Shown: positions 1-11,240 of the stretch, in pieces
How the letters are laid out: each line of letters begins with the position of its first letter
Position numbering within the stretch: position 1 is the stretch's first letter
Origin: Mortierella alpina
Lineage: Eukaryota > Mortierellomycota > Mortierellomycetes > Mortierellales > Mortierellaceae
Reading direction: 5' to 3'
Length of the DNA: 64,000 nt
Assembly (NCBI GenBank): GCA_029449245.1
Contig: JANATF010000015.1
Location: 310,001-374,000, forward strand
Notes under the pieces: model-generated
What the model saw: the letters and a program-made list of their open reading frames with translations, nothing else
Told to the model about the DNA's origin: nothing
The model's database searches: none
Translations under genes and position numbers: made by a program

Positions 1-278
1 CGGGCTCCAACCTGGATGATCGACAGCTTTGGGTTGAAGTTGGGTGCGGTCTTGCGCATCTCCTCGATCTGCGACTTGATGTCGTTCCGGAGGTTTCTAG
101 AGAGCGTACCAAGTGAGCAGACAGGGCGTGTAGAGATCAAAACGATCAGTCAGTATACGGAGGAAGAAGCAAAGATCTTTTCGCACCTGCCCCCAATCAC
201 ATCCTTGGTACAGCGACACAAAATAGAGCAGAGGGCGACTTACTGTGCGATGGTCTTTCCATCAATGACTTTGGCCAT
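1..278 (-). CDS. C1-tetrahydrofolate synthase / methylenetetrahydrofolate dehydrogenase, 5' end only
   Basis: Partial gene; the rest lies beyond the left edge. Two exons are visible on the minus strand: 278-244 and 96-1, joined across an intron (243-97) with GTAAGT donor and TCTAG acceptor. The joined start reads MAKVIDGKTIAQNLRNDIKS and continues to IIQVGAR. It matches the N-terminus of methylenetetrahydrofolate dehydrogenase/cyclohydrolase domains and closely resembles the second exon of the complete paralogue at 23141-27364. The family interconverts one-carbon tetrahydrofolates for purine, thymidylate and methionine synthesis. I chose the ATG at 278 because its context (ATCACCATGG) is strong and the family starts here. 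An in-frame ATG at 551 would add a 91-residue Arg/Ser-rich leader that looks like a mitochondrial presequence. Whether the formyl-THF synthetase domain follows cannot be seen. This is probably the cytosolic form, by contrast with the other copy. Confidence 0.85.
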
Positions 279-1367
279 GGTGATGCTGCTGCTGTTGCTC
301 GAGGCAGAGGTGTGAAGTGGGTGCGACGGAATCGGATCAAAGAAGCGGCAGGTGCGAGTGACGGCGAAGGATCCTGTTGCGGGCGAGGTCGAAATAAATC
401 TCGTCGAGAATGCTACGGCGATGGGAGGCGAGGTGAGGAGGCGTCGTGTAGGAATGTGGGCTGAGAGCCTTTTGGCAGGGTGGGAAAGATTAAAAGAGAA
501 GAAAGAGACAAGAGTGGGACGATCGGCAAGTGCTCTCGAAAGGACCTTCATTCAGGACGAAGGGACAAATAGGGACAGGAGGGGAGCAAGGCTGGAGTGG
601 GCAAGAGAGCGAGAACAGCAGGCGAGGTGCACTCTAAAAAGGAACCAGACGTGTGTGTGCGGGACAAGGGGCGGGCGAGGCGCGTGCTGGCCCTGTGTTG
701 GCCCTGTGCGACGGCCGCCGGGCGCAACCTCTGTTTACTTTCGGAGTGCGGGGAAGCCCTCGCAGGCCCTGCTCACTCGCGCCTCGCACCTCGCACCTCG
801 CACCTCGACGGTGCGAAATACAGTTCGGTACATAGAGTCATCGCCAATTGCCTTGTGTGCTTTCGTTTCTTTTTCAATCCGCGACAGTTCTATCTCACGC
901 TCTCGCTCTTTTCTTCCTTCACACTCCATTTGTGGGAACACGACCTCAACAGGCATTGGGCGTGGCTGCGTCCGACTGCCTGGCCTGGCCTGACTCTGGC
1001 CCACCCCTTGCTTTTTCTCGTCCTTGGAGGCAACAGCTCTTCGGCAGACGCCGCCTCAAGGGTCCTTTGGCAGATGCAAAGCCTTCTACCATGCCTCCCT
1101 GACTCTCCTTCCTCGCTCTATCCTTCGCCCCGTCTCCCTTCTTTCCTCCACAGCAAGTAGATCGCAGTGGCACGCGTTGCTCCCTCCACTTTCAATGTGG
1201 CAGAGACCGTCTCGCATCCAATCTATCTGCTGTGCTTCATCAAGCTATCCCGATCCTGGCCCTCCTGATAAGATTGCCTGACACTCTGTATGGGCTTCTC
1301 GCTACCAACTTTTAAGATGATACAGGAAATGTATCACAGAGTAAGCAGCATCCGGGGGCTTTTTCAG
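279..1367. other. Upstream region of the left-edge C1-THF gene
   Basis: No convincing gene. It should hold the promoter and leader of the minus-strand C1-THF gene; the stretch to 551 stays open in that gene's frame. A short tandem repeat based on CTCGCAC lies at about 781-806. The part from about 850 to 1150 is pyrimidine-rich on the plus strand. Confidence 0.5.
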
Positions 1368-2060
1368 TCCGCGAGATCGAGTCGACCGTTCCACCCCGTC
1401 GCGGCGACGAAGCCATCTTGAAAGACCAAGTCCAATACTATGGGCAAACAAGGCTCGCCTGGATATGTTTTACAATGGAAAGGAGTACAAATTCAAAAAG
1501 TACATGTACAAGCGCATGTCGAAAAGGCCCGAGCAAGGGAGCATGAGTGGTTCGCGGATGCATCGTTACACATGGTAGGCGGCTCCATTGGCGAGCAACG
1601 AAACGAGGAGAGCAAAGTCGTGATTGGCGTGGGACTTGGTCGCTTCAGTTCTACTTCACGACTATCATCGTTGCACGGAACATTTGAACCGTATTTCATT
1701 CACAAGGTAACTACAACATATTTAACATATTTTGAGGATAGCTTCGATGTCCTAATGCAGCTGTTCATGCTCATATTCTCTTTTCCAACCACTCAGGCCC
1801 GCTCACTGTGCTCGGTGCAAGAAATATATGCCCAGGGACGTGTTTGCTGGGCATAAAGTTGTCAACATCCTGTGCAGCTACGTGGAGCGGCAGGAGCAAC
1901 CGTTGTGCTAGCATCCGATCGACAAGGCAGGCAAACACCCCTTCTTGGAGGATGGCAGTGCTGGCAGTGCTGGTGGATCAAGTCGAAAACGCCCCGCCGA
2001 GGATAAAGGCCATGCCGACGCGGAGAGCAGTGGCAAGCGAATCAAAGCAACCGTGACCAA
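1368..2060 (+). pseudogene. Decayed Fanzor (TnpB-like) C-terminal relic
   Basis: A broken copy of the RuvC half of a Fanzor nuclease of the same family as the gene at 58101-62266. Fragments lie in different frames. About 1371-1450 reads IESTVPP..QVQYYGQTRL. About 1459-1500 reads LDMFYNGKEYKFKKYMYKRM. About 1570-1706 reads MVGGS..VVIGVGLGRF..LSSLHG..YFIHK. From 1807 on it reads CARCKKYMPRDVFAGHK. The intact gene has FYHGRWYLK, LVGGS, FALGLGSF, LSSKH and LFIRK in the same order. A 90-nt intron (1707-1796, GTAACT...CAG) falls after FIHK, the same residue as in the intact gene (after FIRK). After the intron four residues (ARSL) are followed directly by CARC in another frame, so the EYxTS glutamate and first zinc knuckle are gone. 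A TAG at 1909-1911 interrupts the tail. The final RD is kept. A non-functional relic is the best reading. Confidence 0.75.
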
Positions 2061-2263
2061 GCAGTTTTATTTTCACTTGGGGTTTTTTGGAATGCGCAGG
2101 CCAAGAGCCGTACACTTCGGTGACGTTTATTTGAGCCGCTGCTGCTGCAAATTGCTTCGCCTCTTCACCCACCTCTTGTTCGCTAACGATCAATCGGCAA
2201 CCGCTGTCAAGGACATCTCTTCGTCAATAACAAGGAACTCGCCATCGACCCTGAACACAAGCC

Positions 2264-4928
2264 ATGCCTAGAATCGAATTAGACACACCAGAGGCACAGG
2301 AGTTGACCGTACGTGTCATTGCTGTGTGTGCGCACAGCATGTATACGATGAGACTATGCAGAGTCACTATCCAGCCACAACCCTGGCCAGCTTGAACAAT
2401 AACCTGACACCTGCAACGTCTACTCTTGAATGCCTATATAGTCCCTGGTGTTGGCCAAGCTGAATGACTTTGGATGGACCGACAGTAAGTGCAACCGTTG
2501 GCGACTGCAAAAAAGTGCTTTTTTCCAACGTTTTTTTTTTCCGGTTCACGTAACTCATTACTGACTATTTGCCATCGCCTTCAACCTGGCTAGACACTGT
2601 GCTTGCTAATTTTATTGTGGTCATGGTCGCCAATGACAAGACCAAGCCAGAGATTATCGAGGAGCTGAACGACAGTATGTGTTACACGCAAGCGGATCCT
2701 TTTATTTGCCTCCAGGATATGACATGACGACCCATTTGGCGCTTGGGAGATGAATCTCACCAAACCCCCACACCTCCAACCCTGCTTTTGATGCCCTACC
2801 CCTCATAGTTCTGCCCGGTCAAGGTAAGCCTAGAATGAGAGACGAGGCGATATGGGGAAAGGTCGCCATGTGCACCGAGATGCTGACAATACTTCCTTTG
2901 CAATAGGTCCTGAGTTTGCGGATTGGCTCTTCCAGGTGATTGATAATGCCCCAGCACCTGTGGTTGAACAGATGCAAGGTACATTAATGGATCGTGTCGA
3001 TATATGCATTTCTTCTTGATACCTGTCATTGTTGGTGCACTTAACTGATGTCTGGCCGCAATATCAAAACAATTCCCTTTTCAGTTGCGGAACCCCAAAT
3101 CAGCGAACTGGACTACGATGAATTAGCTGAACAAGAGCTGGATGAAATGGACACAACTTCAACACGGGGGCGCCCCACAGAGAGTCGAGCTACCGGACGA
3201 CTTTTGCAGAATGCCATCACCAACGCCACCCGGTCAGAGGCGAGAACACCCACGCGGAAAGCACCTGCCAGAGTTTATGATGAACAAAGGCATGAACGTC
3301 GGGATTCGCGTGAACGTAGCACAAGTCCTGTGCGATCAGTAGGAGGTATGACGACACGGAATCGTAAGGATGATGAGCTCCGGTTCCGGAGATCCAACGA
3401 AGACCGAGCTCGGGACGAGGCCAAGATCGACGCACGACTTGGGATCCGTACACGGGGAGGTGATAGGGGAGGGGATGGAGGCCGGATGCAAGGGCGATTG
3501 GGTAGGATTGAGGATCGTCTTGGCAAGAGAGTTGACGAGTCGAGTTTTAACGCCCGTGAGCGCTCATGGGACAGGAACAGCGATTATCACGATCGACGCG
3601 GTGGCAGGAACAGCAACAACAGGGGAAGGAAAGGCGATGCTTTGAGAGATATCGAGAGCCGTCTCGGCCCACGCGTCGCGTTTGACAACAACGAAGACCA
3701 GGACGCAGATGTTCCTCGTCAACCGGCATCCTGGTCACGGAACCCTGCGCGCATGCTTCGGGTTGAAGCGGAACTGACCCGGGAGGCAGTTGCGGATGAA
3801 ACAGTCAGCTTTATTCAGAGTAACAATATCAAGCGCTGCAAATTCTGGCCTAACTGCGAGAAGGCCGATTTGTGCCCATTCTGGCACCCCAAGGAGCTCT
3901 GTGCCGAATACCCCAACTGCCCGAACGCCGCAGACACCTGTCTTTATGTCCACCCACTCGCGGAACCAACAGCGGAACAGCTCGCCGCAGCAAGACGCCA
4001 GGCGTTGATGCAGTCCATGCGCAATAAGAATATAGGGGACTCGGCTGCGAACCTTAATGGCAACGCGATGCAGATGCCCTTTGCCTTAGGATCACAGGCC
4101 TTGCAGGAGTGCAAATTCGGGGCACGATGCACAAGAGCAGACTGCAAGTTCCGTCATCCGGAAGGAGACTCAATGACATCCACACAGCAACAGCAACAAC
4201 AGCCGTGTCGATTCTATCCTAACTGCACCAAGCCGAACTGCCCCTTCTACCATCCTTCCTTTGGGTAAGTTGTCGACGGATGAACGTTTGTCGTGTCCTT
4301 CAGCTTGAGGGGGGGGTGTTGACTGACTTTTTTATTCTTTCACGATTCTGCTGTCAGTGAGCCTATGGCTGGTCAGGATTCTTCGATGAGCGAGTCTGGA
4401 TCTACGCCCAACGCAGATGTCAGCAACAGACTGCCAACGCCATGTCGCTTTGGCGATATGTGCACCCGTCCCGGCTGTCATTTCACGCATCCTCGCGATG
4501 GCGCTGCTTCCACCATGCCTATGGTAAAAAGATATACAACTTTGCAGTTCTTTTCAGGTTCGAGTATTATTTTTTTTTTGTCTGATTGATTTATCTCTCC
4601 TCAACCTTTTTTTTTGTAGTGCAAATTCAGCCCCTGCACGCGGGTGGGATGCCCGTTCCGTCATGGTGCTACAGGCGCTGGAGGAGCTGGATCGATGGGA
4701 GGACACAACAACAGGACGTTGATTCTGAACGGCTCGAAACCCAAGACCAGCGAGCGATTTGCAGGAGCCATTGTGGATGAGAGCGAGGTGGAGAAGCTCC
4801 CTGTCCCAGCCAGCACCCACTGGGCCAATGGAGGCGTCAGTCATCAGCCTCAACAGGACCAGCAACAGCAACAGCAGATGGACGAAGCAGAGACCCAAGC
4901 CGCGGCGGATATGGATGTGGATATGTAA
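2264..4928 (+). CDS. NAB2: Nab2/ZC3H14-type nuclear poly(A)-binding CCCH zinc-finger protein
   Basis: Eight exons: 2264-2308, 2442-2484, 2594-2674, 2809-2823, 2907-2978, 3085-4264, 4358-4523, 4620-4928; 636 residues. The first five exons encode the PWI-like N-terminal fold of Nab2 (LVLAKLNDFGWTD, then GPEFADWLFQVIDNAP), which in yeast contacts the nuclear pore protein Mlp1. Exon 6 carries an Arg/Asp/Gly-rich middle and four CCCH fingers (CKFWPNC, CAEYPNC, CKFGARC, CRFYPNC, each ending in an H after the last Cys). Exons 7 and 8 add two more (CRFGDMC and CKFSPC). Six fingers lie between the five of ZC3H14 and the seven of yeast Nab2. The family binds poly(A) tails, limits tail length and licenses mRNA export. 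Exon 4 is only 15 nt. The tail after the fingers is Gln-rich and acidic. The identity is firm; exact boundaries of the tiny exon are inferred from phase. Confidence 0.9.
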
Positions 4929-5279
4929 ACGAAGGGCATCATTTTTGTTGTAGGAAGTGAGAAACACGCAGCGCGCTTTTTGATTGCAGGACAGTGCAAC
5001 GAGCATTGTCTAGGAAGAGCTACTAGGAGTCAGTTAATATCCATGAGGACGAGAAAGAACTATAGAATTAAAGAACAATGCCAGAGGCAAACAAACCAGT
5101 GTGCTTTTGCCTACAACCGTGAACGCAACGACGGTAACTTGAGAACACGCCTGATGTATTTGTATCAGTCGAAAAGCAATTTTATACAAAAAAAAAAAGG
5201 GACTGAGCGATAAATACATACGGAACCAACACAACCATGGCCATTTTCTCCAATTCCCTCTCAGAGGGACGTAAACACT
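4929..5279. other. Convergent 3' region between NAB2 and the PKA gene
   Basis: No gene seen. The NAB2 transcript comes from the left and the kinase transcript from the right, so both 3' untranslated regions must end here. A poly(A) run lies at about 5190-5199 on the plus strand. Confidence 0.5.
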
Positions 5280-8200
5280 CTAGAAACCAGGGAAGTACGA
5301 TCCCAGCTCATCCATCTCTCCAGCAGGGTAGACACCATACTGCTCCGCATCCTCAGGATAGTCGTCAAAATTGCTGGCATCGCCCTCTCCCAAGATTGTG
5401 GGTCGGTAGGGCGCCTCGATCTGTCTTGAGTAGACCAAATCCCAGTTCACGCCCTCAAACCACGGGTGGTTCTTGATATCAGTCGCTCCACCCCTCAGGT
5501 TTCCGTACCGCTTGGTCAAATCTGCCGTCAGCAACCTCTTCAACAGATCCTTGAGCGCCGGCTGGAAATGTGACGGATACTTGACTTTGCCAGCCATGAT
5601 CTTTCCATACAGCTTGATGTGGTCCTCGTCAAAGAACGGCGGGAATCCCGCACACATTTCAAACATGAGCACACCCATCGACCACCAATCCACTGCTTTT
5701 CCGTATCCTTTCGACTGAATGATCTCTGGAGCCAGATAGTCTGGTGTGCCACACAAAGTCCATGTCATGTTCTGGGGAACGTGTTTTGCGAATCCAAAAT
5801 CCGTGATTTTGATATGTCCCATCGAGTCCAGCAGCAGGTTCTCGGGCTTGAGGTCGCGGTAGATGACGGCGTGTGAATGGAGATACTCGAGTGCGAGGAG
5901 GACTTCACAAGTGTAGAAACGAGCCACATGTTCAGGAAATCGCTGTATACATTGTCATAAGAGAGGGACGTAAAGGAGAAAAGAATCAGCAACAGGATCA
6001 ATTGCGCAAAAGAAGGCGGGAGCCAGTATATAGGACATGGCATAAAAAAACAATAAAAATAAAAAAGAGCCCCTCGTCTCCTTTCGCCCATTTGTTTTCA
6101 CGGCTACTGCCTGTCCCTGTCTCCTGAAAAGTCGTTACGACCTCAAGTCTATAAATGCGAGAAGTATTTTTTTTGTCCTTGCTCTGCTACAGCCCAATAG
6201 TCGTCCCTGCCTCTCTCCTGCGGCGTCTTCATTGACCATGAGCAGTTAAGAAGGTCTTGCGGGTTCCCAGAAAAAATAATAAGATTCCCCCCGCTTGTGT
6301 TTCTGCTGTGTGCACTTTGATATACAAATTATCAATGTATTCTTGCCCCGTCCATGAATATACCCTGCAGATGATAATAATCGTCGTCGCTGGTTGGTGC
6401 TGGTGGGTGGGTGCTGGTAAAAGAAGCGGGGCATCGCTCAGTCGAGTACGTGTGCTGATTATTTTTTTTTTTCATGTCGAAGGTTGCACAGATCTCCGGA
6501 AGCGGAAACGGGCCTTGTTTTCCCACCCAGATCCAAAAGAACAAAGATAAAGTATTCATGCAAAAAAAAATAGGTGAGATAAAACAAAAAAAAACTAACA
6601 ACCACAGAGTATGCGAGAGCTCACTCCACACAACCCACACATGCCACAAAACGCACAACGCATCGTTCCCAATGTGCTCTCAAACACACGCCCGTAACTA
6701 CCGTCTGCACATACTCACGCGCCCAGTACTCGCAACCGCAAAGTGGTCAAAATAAAAACGGCCGAGTCCCTGACCAAGATCAACGATCCACTGCGAACAG
6801 CGCCACATACCCCTGCTCCTCTCACTCTCTCCTTCTCATTGACGGACGGGCAGCACATGTTACCCTGCCCAGTTGTCTGTCCTACCGTGACCCCTCTCAC
6901 ACAGACACAAAACAATGTAGGAAAAAAAATTATAAAAAAAAGCACGGATCTGAAAGGGGGCTCGACAAGGGGGAAAAAAATGAACGATAAGCAACCTGTA
7001 CTTGAAAAGTACAACAAAAATCATACCTGGCTTTTCCTCAAGACCGAAAACAGCTCGCCTCCGACAACGTAATCCATGACCATGTACAAGTTGCGGACAT
7101 CCTGGAACGTGCCCCAGAGGTTGATCAAGAATGGGTGCTCGACTCGCTCGAGAATCATCTTCTCGTTATTGGTGTGCTCGACCTGCTTCAATCGCACCAC
7201 CTCCGTTTTCTTGAGCACCTTCATCGCATAGAACCGCGAGTTGAACCGTGACTGGACCAGGTGAACTCGACCAAAGGACCCTGTGCCGAGTGTTCGGTGG
7301 ATCCGAAAGTCATCCAGATTGAACTTGCGACGTGCTGCCTGCTGCTGCTGTGGTTGCTGAGGCGGCCTCTGTTGCTGTTGCTGCTGCTGAACCTGTGATG
7401 ATGACACCTGTTGTGGTACCTGTTGTTGCTGGGACAGCTGTGCTTGCTGTTGTGCCAGTAGTTGCGCCTGCTGCTGCTGCTGAAGCTGTAGTTGCTGTTG
7501 CTGTAACTGCAATTGCTGCTGTTGATGTTGCTGCTGCTGTTGTTGTTGCTGCTGGAGTTTCTGCTGCTCCAGCTGCTGACGCTCTTGCAACGAAGCGTCT
7601 GCAGACACCATTTCAACGGATTGCATGCTATTATTATCGTTTGTCCCGAGAAGACCTCCTGCTTGTTGCTGTAGTTGTGGTTGAGGCGGAGACTGATTCA
7701 GCTGAAGCGTCTCCAAAGACAGATTGTTACCAGTTGGACTGTGAGATGTGCCTGAAGCCTGCGGCGGCGATGTCGTTGTCAGAGATGCAATGTTCCCAGA
7801 GGGCGAGGTAGCCGCGGAAGTGGTTGCAGACGTGGATGGCGCGTTCCGGAGCGTGTCTTGGGTCTTGGACGAGTCGTCGTGGCTGTAGCCGTGGCCGTTA
7901 AATAAGGTATTGTAGTCGACGGTCGCGAATGGTGACGATGCGGGTTTGGCTAAGAAGAGGAATCGAGCAGACGACGAGAGATGAACAACGAGAGAAAGAG
8001 AGAACGAAAGTGAGAGTGCGAAAAAGAGAGAGAAAGAGAGAAAAAGAAAAGTGAAAGGGGACAGAGCGAGAAGAATACAACAAAAAACATATCACAGCAA
8101 ACAGTAAGAGCAAGTGTGAAAAAAAAAAAGGCGTGAACGATTGTTTAGCCAGTCAGTAAGATGACTAAAGGAGCACAAGCCTGGAGGGGGCAAATCAGAC

Positions 8201-10859
8201 CGAGGCAGAAAGGCCCCGAGAGAGCGCTTTGAGAAACAGCGAGGGACAGGGAGAAGGTGGTCAGTCGCAACGAGAGCACAGGAGTCAGATAAAGTGTGGG
8301 CCGGGAAGGAAAACGTTGCTGCTTGCGCTTTAACCTGAACTTGACACACCCACAACCACACAGACATAGCACAAACTCTCTCGTCAGCACTCTCACTCTT
8401 CACATTCAACCCTGCCTGCCTCACGGTGTCCTCGGTGAAGACAACGAACAGCCAAGGCTGTGGCTCAAGAATGGGGATGTGGGCCACGGGAGTCTTGGGC
8501 AAAGGAGCAAGCCGAGCGCTCACCCTTTATGCTGTTCACATATCAAAAGGAAATCGCCAAGGGCAAGCAGCTACCCAGGAGAGGGTGGCAAGGGCCAGCA
8601 GCAAGGGCCTCTCTGCCTTGGTGCACGATGGTTCGAGTGCGCGTGCATGAATATGTTAATGGCACTGTGCCCCCTCTTTCCAAAACACCCGCTCTATTTC
8701 CTTGAGGTTTTTTTCATCTCCCGTTCATTTACATCAGCAAAAAGGACTTTCGTGCCTGGAGCGCCTTGCGCGTCCGTGTTCATTCAACAAGAGCGATAAG
8801 AGAAGCCATTGGAAATGAAGAAAAACGAGATCCGTTGGGTAGGCAAGGAAAAGGACCATGCGCTAGTTCATTCAATGCACTGAGATCTTGAAATATGACT
8901 TTGGCCAAAAAAAAAAAAAAAAAAAAAAGGAGGGGACAAACAAATACCTTGCACCAGGAGTACATGCAGTAGAACAAAGGATTGAGAACATGAACAGCGC
9001 AAACATAAAAAAAAAATGAAAGAAAAGTATTGACCGCGACTGAGAGGATGAACGTGAGAACAAGTGACCTGGACAGCGAAAAGGTAATACGAATACGGTG
9101 GTTCAATCGGGGGTGGTTACCGGAGGGTAGGAAAAGGTGAGAAATAAAAACATGCACACAATGAGAGACCGCATGAAAAAGTGACAAATAAAAGTATGTT
9201 CCGGATCACAGCACCTTTCTGCATGATGAACAGCGCTGACTCTGTTGCTGTAGTTGGTTGTGTAACCCGGAGTACATGTTGAGGGAGGGGGGGACGAGAG
9301 TGGGTGGGGGACGAGAGTGGGTGGGGGAGGAACACAAGAAACGAGAGCTCGTGTACGTGATCAAGAATACACCGGTCGGGTCGAAAAAGTGTGAACGCAG
9401 GATAGCAAAAGTGGGTTGTTCACCTAGAGCGACCAATTCTTGCTCTCTCTCTCTTGCTTTACCTTGCTGTTGTTGCTGATGCTTCTGATCGACCCCGTTA
9501 TTGCTGCCGTAAACCCCTCCGGTCAGGGCAGCGTTCATGCTGTTAACGTTGCCAGCAATGTTGTTGCTAACACCTGTATAGTCCATGGGCGCGTTCATAG
9601 TCGTAGCGGCGGGAGTCGTGTTGAGTTCGGTGATGGAGCTGGATCGGGCTTCGTACTGAGGTTGTGCATCGTGCCCAAACTCATTGGCATCCACAGAGGC
9701 TATATATATGTGTGAAGAGCGGGGTGTTAGTTGTTTACGGGTGCTCCTCTCCTCACACATGGCGGAGGATAACATTATATCAAAATATAATGGCGGCAAA
9801 AGAAAACACAGTGTGATGACACAACAACAAGAGCCGGCCGTCAATCTGGTCACCGTTGGCCATTTTGCTCATTCATAACGGCTCTTTTCATAACCCACGT
9901 TTTTCCCTTGCCGCTCCTCCCGTATTAACAGCGCGTCGTTCACGTATCGCCTGTCACTGCGCAAAGCTGCCAGCAGAGGAGAAAGCTGCCCATATGGTGA
10001 GCGAGAAGGCGATGAGAACCCCTAATAGAGGAATCTGCAATTCAGACACGACAAGAATGTTGCGAAGGATAAAGCCACACTATGATAGCGGTCAGGAGGG
10101 TGCCATGCAACCGTACATCAGTGGTATACATGTTGTAGCCCAGGTAAGTCGCCTCCATAAGATGTGTGATGAGGATCATAGCCAGTCTATTTTTGGCGTA
10201 TTGTTTTCTGCAAAAAAAATCGTCATTGGCAGTTGGACCCGACCCAAGGGGAATGCGAAGTTGCGGCTCAAAGGAACGCGATATGGGTCATTTTGCTGTC
10301 CCGAGCGACACACTGCTCCGCCACACATGCAGTGTCGACGCAAAACGGGTGGGCCATGCAAGGTGCAGATGCACGGTGGGAAAGTGGACAAAGACAAGCG
10401 GTGATTGGCTTGGGCATGTACATAAGAGGGATGGGAGCAGTGACTGGCAGCTCAAACTAAAAGTGAGAGCAGCCGGTATTGGAAACGACATGCTGGGAAA
10501 GAGGCAACAATGGCCAGACAGATCGCGGCTCTTGGTAGACAGCCGTCCAACTTTACAACATGCAGGATACACGCCCCCCGTAACAACAATCCCATTTTCT
10601 GCACTCTCTTTCTCTTGTGTGCTGCGCTTCATTCAAGACCAGAGACAAAAGAGGACGCAAGTGGCAGGCAATGGGGAAAAGGTGTAACGGCGCGTTCATT
10701 GGCAGATGTAGGAGTCGCGTTATGTAAACCAACCCTGTTTGTTCAAGTTTCTTCAACGGTGTATATACCTCCAACAGGATCAGTCTCCCTGATATGTCCA
10801 TTCGTCTGAGACCGCTTGCGGTGGATCGTCTTGTCCAGAAACTTGTTGAACAAAGACAT
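5280..10859 (-). CDS. cAMP-dependent protein kinase (PKA) catalytic subunit
   Basis: Four exons on the minus strand: 10859-10769, 9699-9463, 7949-7027, 5942-5280; 637 residues. Exon 1 encodes [20 protein letters not shown]. Residues about 100-315 are low complexity and strongly Gln-rich. The kinase domain begins near residue 320: glycine loop GTGSFGRV (331-338), ATP-binding Lys353 in YAMKVLKK, catalytic loop YRDLKPEN (Asp447), DFG Asp465, and activation-loop Thr479 in [10 protein letters not shown]. The C-terminal tail keeps NFDDYPED and ends FPGF, as AGC kinases of the PKA type do. The enzyme phosphorylates Ser/Thr targets once cAMP releases it from its regulatory subunit. Coding sequence is under 2 kb but the gene covers 5.6 kb because the introns are about 1.07, 1.51 and 1.08 kb. 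Phases agree at every junction (1, 1, 0). Exon 1 is the least certain part because it is 1 kb from the next exon; its ATG, donor and phase fit. Confidence 0.9.
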
Positions 10860-11240
10860 ACTCTGGCGTTTCGGCGGATCAAGGTGTGATGATGAAGGAG
10901 AAGATATTTCTTAGTGCTTATGTGGAGAAGAGCAAAAGGCAAAACGAGGTCAGTCGGCGAGCTGCAAGGAATGTCAAAGCTAATGACAGATGTAGAGTGG
11001 GTTCGAATGGAGAAGGGAATTCGCCGAACTTTTGAACCCTTTGACAAAAAAAAAAAAAAAAGACTTGAAACAGGCAGTCACCACAGCATGTGTCTCGTAA
11101 AAACAGCAAATGCCTGTGCTTGTGACACTGCAAGTTGAAGGGATGGTGTGTCATGGCCCGTGCCTCGTTGACAACAGGGAAAAGTCGCGCACTTTTTAAT
11201 TTACAATGCTTCTACGATACAACAGTTCCGTCGAACCTTT

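Noticed and set aside
7332-7811. Plus-strand Ala/Val-rich frame
   Set aside because: It is the complement of the CAG/CAA glutamine tract of the PKA gene.
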